64,000 bases of DNA. Origin: Branchiostoma floridae (Eukaryota > Chordata > Leptocardii > Amphioxiformes > Branchiostomatidae). The notes below the pieces were generated by a model, which was given only the letters and a program-made list of their open reading frames with translations, was not told the origin of the DNA and ran no database searches. Where the stretch lies: the NCBI RefSeq assembly GCF_000003815.2, contig NW_023365711.1, forward strand, positions 51,413 through 115,412, given 5' to 3'. Position 1 is the stretch's first letter, and the number at the start of each line of letters is the position of its first letter. The position numbers and the translations under genes are program-made. Shown here one piece after another: positions 57,511 through 64,000 of this stretch.

Positions 57511-58903
57511 CAGTCAAACCTGTATAAGAAGACCACTCAAGGGACCCAGCAAAAGTGGTCTTCATACATAGGTGGTCTTTATATAGAAAACAACGTGGCG
57601 GCAGTAAAGAAACTGACAAGTCAGAACATCGATAATTTATGCATGAAACGCATTTGTCTTTCTTATTACTTACAAGATAACACGATGTTATATAATGCTA
57701 AAATTACGTATACTTATGTTATTCTTCGTATTAAAAAGTATTATATTTGTAATGATATTTATAATAGATATATTATAAGAATAATTTGAAAAAGAAAAAC
57801 GGTGGTAATTCGTCCGGCTTTTTGCAGCGTGCCGTGCCGGGGCTGGCATAATTTTTTCTCATACCGCGGCCCTAATGTGACAACAAATATTCCGTAACTG
57901 AGGTATCACGCAGCTGCACGCCGGCACATCGACGAACATTTCTACCCAAAACGTAATCGCTATGATCAGAAAATGTTGCAGGCTTCTTCTTTGCGGGAGT
58001 TTTGTTTTTGTGTGACATGAAAAATGCGACATTATTTTCGGGGTATATTTTGGAAACCCACGTTAACTCTCAGCACACTTTACGGCTGCATCGAAACCCA
58101 AAATTACGCTAGAGACACCATAAATTCACATATTAACAAATGTTTCCACGGAAAGTTCTTTGGATTATGCATTTTTAACTAGGATGGTGCTACGTAATCT
58201 TGGAAAATATGGCGTTCTTTTGCGTTTTAAAACGTAAGTCTTTGAAACAAGATGGCGTCGAGCTGGCAGCAAAGTTCCCATGATGCACCACTCCAACCAA
58301 TCAGAGCGCGAGATCGCCGGGGATTCCCCGGCATTATACATGCAGTTGTTGTTGTTTTGGTGGTTTCAACCAATCAGAGGAGCGTATTTCCGACCTGCAG
58401 ACGCCGCGATTCAGAACCGCGCTGTGCAAAATACGTATTTCTCGGGAAGAACAGCGAGTCAGATGATTTATTATGACAGAAAATGCGTTTTTTTTGTTTA
58501 TCTTCGAAAAGCCTGGTGAAACTAAACGCTTTCATGTCTGCTCCCTGGATATAATGGCATTTTAGCCTGAGATTCTCATCACGAAGCCACCGAAAATATG
58601 TAGAGTGAAGTGCCGATCCAGAAGTAATGAGAATGGGAGGGGGCATAATTTGTGGTAATTACGCTCATTTTTCGCCGTGAACATTAAAGTAGCGTGACAA
58701 GATCACATGCCGCGGTCGTTTTGGCAGTGTTTAGGTAACGTGCGGTCGCCTTTAGTGGTGGTCGTGGTCCCGTTGGACAGTGGTCGTCATATACAGAAAT
58801 GTTAATGCTTACGTCTATGGGAAAATTCAAGGGACCGCTTTTCGGCGGTCGTAGTGGACAGTGGGTCGTTTTGCACAGGTGGTCGGTAGACCAGGTTTGA
58901 CTG
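57511..58903. mobile_element. 1.39-kb TIR element flanked by TA
   Basis: Ends are CAGTCAAACCTG inverted, with GGTGGTC/GACCACC motifs in the subterminal regions. Flanked by TA on both sides (57,509-57,510 and 58,904-58,905), consistent with a Tc1/mariner-type target. The interior has CCAAT-box sequences (AACCAATCAGAG at about 58,296 and 58,368) and AAGATGGCG motifs, but no transposase. Non-autonomous. Confidence 0.7.
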
Positions 58904-58905
58904 TA

Positions 58906-59696
58906 CTTCAGAAAACCAAAACTGAGAGCACCAAGGCACAAACCTGGTGCTGGTCCTTTTCAATAACTACTGTGAAGCATATTTCTTTTTAAAATCTGAG
59001 AACAAATTAAATTTCTGTGCCTCCTGAAGATCCATATTCCCAGGGATTGAGATAAATCTCTTCCATGCTTTATATAATCTATGGAAAATCATCTGTGGGG
59101 TTGGTTATAACAGACAATGTACAATGTAGATGATAAAGTAGATATAGCTAGGCTCTAGTGATGATCTCTAGTAGCCTAGTGATAAGATATCTAGCCCGAG
59201 ATGTGGGGGTGTCAGGAAAAACTGGTGTCACTGTCAGGCCTAAACATCTGTTGTTTATCCTCCCAGCATGGGGCTAGTACCATGTCTTTGGAGCCTCAAT
59301 TGATAAGAAGGCAGGAGACATCTTTTTATTTTCAAATACCCACATTGAAGACTGCTCTACACAAGTTTCTGCTAGCAAATTTTTGCTAGCAATATGCCCA
59401 GGTTGGGATCCATTTATGAATTTTATCAATCCTGAGTTTGAATTCAATACATCAATCTGAGGGTGACAATCAAATTTGTGGATTTTACCAAAAACGTGTA
59501 TCCTCCTTGATTTTACTCAGTCATCTAAGCAAATGCCAGCACTTCTGTTGAGGCCCTTGCCAAATATAACTGCCAAATTTTCACTCTCTTCCAACGGGTG
59601 CTAAATCTAATATTACCACAACAATCATGTACAACTCCCTTCCTGGCATAGAACCTTAGCTAACAGAATCATTGTGAATCAGTGCTAACCCAGAAA
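58906..59696. other. AT-rich spacer
   Basis: No gene, RNA or repeat recognised. Confidence 0.5.
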
Positions 59697-59722
59697 TACC
59701 GTGGCCGATAGCAACAATGTGC

Positions 59723-59870
59723 AACACACTTACTTTTCCGCTCAAGACACTTACTTTTCTGCTCAACACACTTACTTTTCTGCTCAAGACACTTACTTTT
59801 CTGCTCAAGACACTTACTTTTCTGCTCAAGACACTTACTTTTCTGCTCAACACACTTACTTTTTTCTGCG
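59723..59870 (-). repeat. 21-bp minisatellite in the left arm
   Basis: Seven regular units of AAGTAAGTGTCTTGAGCAGA(A) read on the minus strand, then degenerate units with GCGCGAGCC to about 59,985. Because 21 is 7 codons, it gives artificial heptapeptide repeats (EQKSKCL). Confidence 0.92.
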
Positions 59871-60120
59871 GGAGACACTTACTTTTCTGCGCGAGCCACT
59901 TACTTTTTTCTGCGTGAGACACTTACTCTTCTGCGCGAGCCACTTACTCTTCTGCGCTGCACTTACTTACTTTTCCTGTGGTGCGCACCCCTCCCTTTAT
60001 CAATGGATGGTCCCTAAATCAGGCCAAAGGTCAAAAAGACCGCATAAAATGTAGGATTGACCATATGTCAATCCTAAATTATCCTCTTTCGGATGACCCT
60101 ATGAAATGACCTCTACCTTA

Positions 60121-60429
60121 GCGCGTTTTTGTGGATTCAACTTAATTTTTTTGTGTCTTTAGTATAGCATTTTGACAATGCAGATCGATAACGACAAGTC
60201 TCGATTTGATCATCACAACATCGCGTTTTGTTGCCATCACAACATATTGTCAACTGTGAAAACAAATTCTGCAGCACGTGTTTCTGTCGCGCAGCTTTAA
60301 ACTTTTATTTACCAGGGTTTACCTAAACCAGGCAGAGGCTCTTAACTCCTCTGTAGATAGGAGTAAGAAGGCAGGTAGGCCTTGGTAGCTCGACCTCTGT
60401 CCAGAATTCGGCGTCTGTTTAGTAATAAC
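60121..60429. mobile_element. 309-bp insertion in the left arm only
   Basis: The right arm reads CTACCTTATAGCCAAG without interruption (complement at about 63,516-63,532), while the left arm has CTACCTTA, 309 bp, then TAGCCAAG. No clear target duplication and no recognised family; a TTTACCAGGGTTTACCTAAA stretch lies inside. Confidence 0.7.
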
Positions 60430-61477
60430 TAGCCAAGTTGCCGCACGTAATGTTTTGGTGGGAGCACTGAATTTTACTACCCGGATCCGGACTAACTTTG
60501 GACGAAGTGGACAGATCAAGACAATGTTAGTAAATATTAGCAAATCAGATGTGAGGAAGTGGGATAACGAAGTTGTGTGTTGTCAAGAAGAATGACAGAT
60601 CCTACCCATGCCACCCCCCCCCCCACCCCACCCCCCTCCTGGGCTTATTATGCATGTTTGGGGTGAAACTCAGTGTGTTTACTTTGCAACAGAAACTTTT
60701 ATATGATACTTTGAGACTTTGAGACAAACAACACAGTGGAAAGTCACCCTTAACCATGATGTGTGAAGTTGGCCCAAATGTAGCATTATGACTTCATTAA
60801 ACAATCTAGCTTTTGGTATAAATCTGGTAAAAATAGTAGGTTTTCCATTCTTTCAACCTCCTTGTTCCCAGCTGTTTCTAACCTGAATCTTGCCTGAATA
60901 GTGTTGAATACACATCGGTGTCTGGCACTGTCTGCCCCAATCTAGGGTTATAAACAAAGATGCTCTCATTGTGTGGGGTTGGCGGAAACGGCTGCCCGGT
61001 CGGTCTGCGGAAACGGCTGCCCGGTCCGGTCTGGAGGTTGGTTTTGGGGGTTTCGAGTATACCAAATGTAAACAAGTGGCTTGCTATCGCAGCAGTAATT
61101 TAAGTGCATTTCTCGTGTAGGCTGACCCTACAATTTACAGTAGCGCTAATATCGTAAACATTACCGTCATTTCGGAAATTCGAAAACACAAACACGGCGA
61201 AATTTCGAACTTTGTACACGTTTCCGGTGAACACCAGATTTCGGTGCTACCAGCTCATTAACGCTAATAAGGTCGATAATGAGCCGCGCCGTGTCCTCAC
61301 CGTAAGAACTGATTTGCGCCTTGATCTTTTTTTCTTTTCAAAAATGTAATCCCCAACACTAGTTTTATATTTATATACTCTGGAATGGGAAACTATAGGT
61401 TGGATTGATTGATTTGATTCATCGGAAGTTTTCGGCATTCCATGCAGCGCACATTAACGTTAGGTCGTTGACCCCAA

Positions 61478-61760
61478 ATACGCAGTGCGTGTGGCCACAT
61501 GGATATGTGTGAGGCGCTTCTAATAGGGGACAGTAGTAAACTTAATTATTACTTGTTCTTCGGAATAGCTTTAGAGTATGAGTCATTCGTGTTGAAGATT
61601 AATTGCTAACTAAGAATTTTTCTCGAGCCGACCGTGGCCACGTTGTTTATCGCGGTGTTATTTGGGCTCTAGCCGCTCTGCCGATCTGAGACTGGATGGG
61701 ATTATGCTGACTTTCAGTGCTTTGACCACGAGCACATTTATTCAATCCTGGTTAAATCTT
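61478..61760 (+). repeat. 283-bp direct repeat, copy left of an assembly gap
   Basis: It starts ATACGCAGTGCGTGTGGCCA and ends CTGGTTAAATCTT. The same sequence resumes directly after the gap. Confidence 0.92.
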
Positions 61761-61765
61761 ATATC

Positions 61766-61865
61766 NNNNNNNNNNNNNNNNNNNNNNNNNNNNNNNNNNN
61801 NNNNNNNNNNNNNNNNNNNNNNNNNNNNNNNNNNNNNNNNNNNNNNNNNNNNNNNNNNNNNNNNN
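61766..61865. other. Assembly gap (100 N)
   Basis: Exactly 100 N, a placeholder for unknown size, flanked by the same 283-bp sequence on both sides. Confidence 0.99.
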
Positions 61866-62148
61866 ATACGCAGTGCGTGTGGCCACATGGATATGTCTGA
61901 GCCCTTTTAATAGGGACCAGTAGTAGGCTTAATTATTACTTGTTCTTCGGAATAGCTTTAGAGTATGAGTCATTCGTGTTGAAGATTAATTGCTAACTAA
62001 GAATTTTTCTCGAGCCGACCGTGGCCACGTTGTTTATCGCGGTGTTATTTGGGCTCTAGCCGCTCTGCCGATCTGAGACTGGATGGGATTATGCTGACTT
62101 TCAGTGCTTTGACCACGAGCACATTTATTCAATCCTTGGTTAAATCTT
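61866..62148 (+). repeat. 283-bp direct repeat, copy right of the gap
   Basis: Copy of 61,478-61,760 with several substitutions clustered near its start (GTCTGAGCCCTTTT against GTGTGAGGCGCTTCT). Could be haplotypic duplication or a genuine tandem repeat. Confidence 0.92.
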
Positions 62149-62837
62149 TATTATCTTTATTATCTTATCATTTCCGACATGTGAGAAGATAGTATCGGGA
62201 TCAATCAAAGAATTGCTGTGGGGGAAATCTTCAGACACTGGTGAAATCACCATTTTTATCTTTCAAGAATTCAATGTTCGATGACAAGTTTGCTTACGAG
62301 GAGGAAAGACTACGGCGGAGCCGTTTTCGTGTGAAGTAACAAAATTATGTGAAAACATTGTACATAATTAATATATAATTGACTACATTAGTTTAAACCA
62401 GAACCTGACACAAAAAAATTGAATCCATGCGTTTGTAAATGTACATTTTAGTATTGATTTAACTAAATTTGAATTCTTTTACAGTTCTTAGAGATAGTTT
62501 CTCCTCGGACATGTCAGACAGCTCGGTGCGGTAGTGCTGTCAAAATTGATTGATTTTGTCGCTGGCGCCCGCGGCACATATGGTATACTAGATCAAAGGA
62601 CCGCCACCCTGTACAACCTTGACGTAGCAAACTTCTGACGTTCTGTACTGGGGGACGTTCGAATAGTAGCAGCTGGGAATGGGACAATCTTACCAAGAAA
62701 TGTCAAATTAATTTTTTTTTCAAAAGATAAGTTATTTGGCCAGCTTCCTTTGAACATCTAGCAACATTACATCTAACAACCGTTATGGAATATTTAAGTA
62801 GGCATTTTGTTTACTTCACTTACAATACTGTATGCAA
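62149..62837. other. Right part of the foldback loop
   Basis: No gene or repeat recognised. Confidence 0.5.
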
Positions 62838-63784
62838 TACTGGAAACCCCCCAAACCAACCTCAGGACCGAACCGGGCAGCGGTTTCCGCCGACCGACCG
62901 GGCAGCCGTTTCCGCCAACCCCATTGTGTGGGCCATTCACTTCTAGGTCAAAGTCAGTCAGCACAAAGCAAGTTCCCAGGGAAAGATATAATACTGACAA
63001 CAACCTTTTTTAAAACTCTGTTATAACCTCGGTTAACTTATAACATGTTTCAACATCTCAACACTATTCAGGCAAGATTCAGGTTAGAAGCAGCTGGGAG
63101 CAAGGAGGTTGAAAGAATGGAAAACCTACTATTTTTACCAGATTTATACCAAAAGCTACAGATTGTTTAATGAAGTCATAATGCTACATTTGGGCCAACT
63201 TCACACATCATGGTTAAGGGTGACTTTCCACTGTGTTGTTTGTCTCCAAGTCTCAAAGTATTATATAAAAGTTTCTGTTGCAAAGTAAACATGTACTGAG
63301 TTTCACCCCAAACATGCATAATTAGCCCAGGAGGGGGGGGTGACACGGGTAGGATCTGTCATTTTTTCTTGACAACACACAACTTATCCCACTTCCACAC
63401 ATCTGATTTGCTAATAATTACTAACATTGTCTTGATCTGTCCACTTCGTCCAAAGTTAGTCTGGATCCGGGTAGTAAAATTCAGTGCTCCCACCAAAACA
63501 TTACGTGAGGCAACTTGGCTATAAGGTAGAGGTCATTTCATTTCATTTTCATAAGGTCATCCGAAGGAGGATAATTTAGGATTGACATACGGTCAATCCT
63601 ACATTTTATGCGGTCTTTTTGACCTTTGGCCTGATTTAGGGACCATCCATTGATAAAGGGAGGGGTGCGCACCACAGGAAAAGTAAGTAAGTGCAGCGCA
63701 GAAGAGTTAGTGGCTCGCACAGAAGAGTACATGTAAGTGTCTCACGCAGAAAAAAAGTAAGTGGCTCGCGCAGAGTGTCTCCCG

Positions 63785-63935
63785 CAGAAAAAAGTAAGTG
63801 TGTTGAGCAGAAAAGTAAGTGTGTTGAGCAGAAAAGTAAGTGTGTTGAGCAGAAAAGTAAGTGTGTTGAGCAGAAAAGTAAGTGTGTTGAGCAGAAGAGT
63901 AAGTGTCTTGAGCAGAAAAGTAAGTGTGTTGGACA
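63785..63935 (+). repeat. 21-bp minisatellite in the right arm
   Basis: Seven units of AAGTAAGTGTGTTGAGCAGA(A), inverse of the left-arm array, preceded by degenerate units from about 63,680. Confidence 0.92.
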
Positions 63936-64000
63936 TTGTTGATATCGGCCACGGTAGGTGGTTAAGGATAATAAACATCATCGTCATATCATTTCATCAC

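Larger units (their letters stand above)
59697..63952. mobile_element. 4.3-kb foldback-like element with >1-kb inverted arms
   Basis: The left arm (59,697-61,062) and right arm (62,838-63,952) are inverted copies throughout: the outer end CCGTGGCCGATA(G/T)CAACAATG, a 21-bp minisatellite, the CCATTGATAAAGGGAGGGG block, the C-rich tract near 60,610 and 63,335, and the inner GGTTGGCGGAAACGGCTGCC. TA borders both ends. The loop of about 1.8 kb holds no recognisable transposase. Tandem subrepeats in long terminal inverted arms are a hallmark of Foldback-type elements. Confidence 0.75.

Noticed and set aside
59656-60054. Heptapeptide-repeat frames (EQKSKCL, TYFSAQD) here and at 63.7-63.95 kb
   Set aside because: They are the 21-bp minisatellite read in different frames and strands.

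Overview
The window looks like nuclear DNA of an animal, most likely a repeat-rich marine invertebrate deuterostome such as a lancelet. I base this on short phase-matched exons with GT/AG introns, an APE-type LINE close to the 'craniofacial development protein 2-like' RTE elements, tRNA-derived SINEs and many small TIR elements. The organism is an inference, since no rRNA or marker gene is present.

Layout. (1) Positions 1-22,190 are one satellite array of a 17-bp unit with superimposed longer-period copies, broken by five assembly gaps. (2) At 22.2-26.8 kb are the last two recognisable exons of an unidentified plus-strand gene. Its last intron carries a 2.8-kb repeat element and a LINE stub. 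(3) 26.8-31.7 kb has no gene I can support; it holds a MITE with a perfect 9-bp target duplication, a SINE-like repeat and a CA microsatellite. (4) From 31.8 to 50.7 kb, on the minus strand and convergent with the first gene, is part of a large spectrin-repeat protein gene (spectraplakin/MACF1-dystonin-like). I could define 17 exons with matching phases. Its introns hold SINEs, a decayed CR1-like LINE, an inverted repeat pair flanking one exon, and a 4.5-kb TIR element. One block of exons occurs three times. (5) From 51.0 kb to the end there is no host gene I can support, only mobile DNA. It includes a hAT-type MITE with an 8-bp target duplication, a SINE, an RTE-type LINE nested inside a TIR DNA transposon that itself split a tandem repeat, a TA-flanked TIR element, and a 4.3-kb foldback-like inverted repeat whose ends carry 21-bp minisatellites.

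How it fits together. The spectrin gene is read from high to low coordinates. Every exon junction I checked keeps phase, and the assembled exons encode spectrin-type three-helix repeats followed by a short hydrophilic linker. The duplicated exon pair (85 + 230 nt) is exactly 105 codons with phase 0 at both outer ends, so each extra copy adds about one spectrin repeat without disturbing the frame. The mobile elements record a readable order of insertion because the tandem duplicates and the two arms of the foldback serve as empty-site controls. Nothing here is a bacterial-type operon, CRISPR array or defence system.
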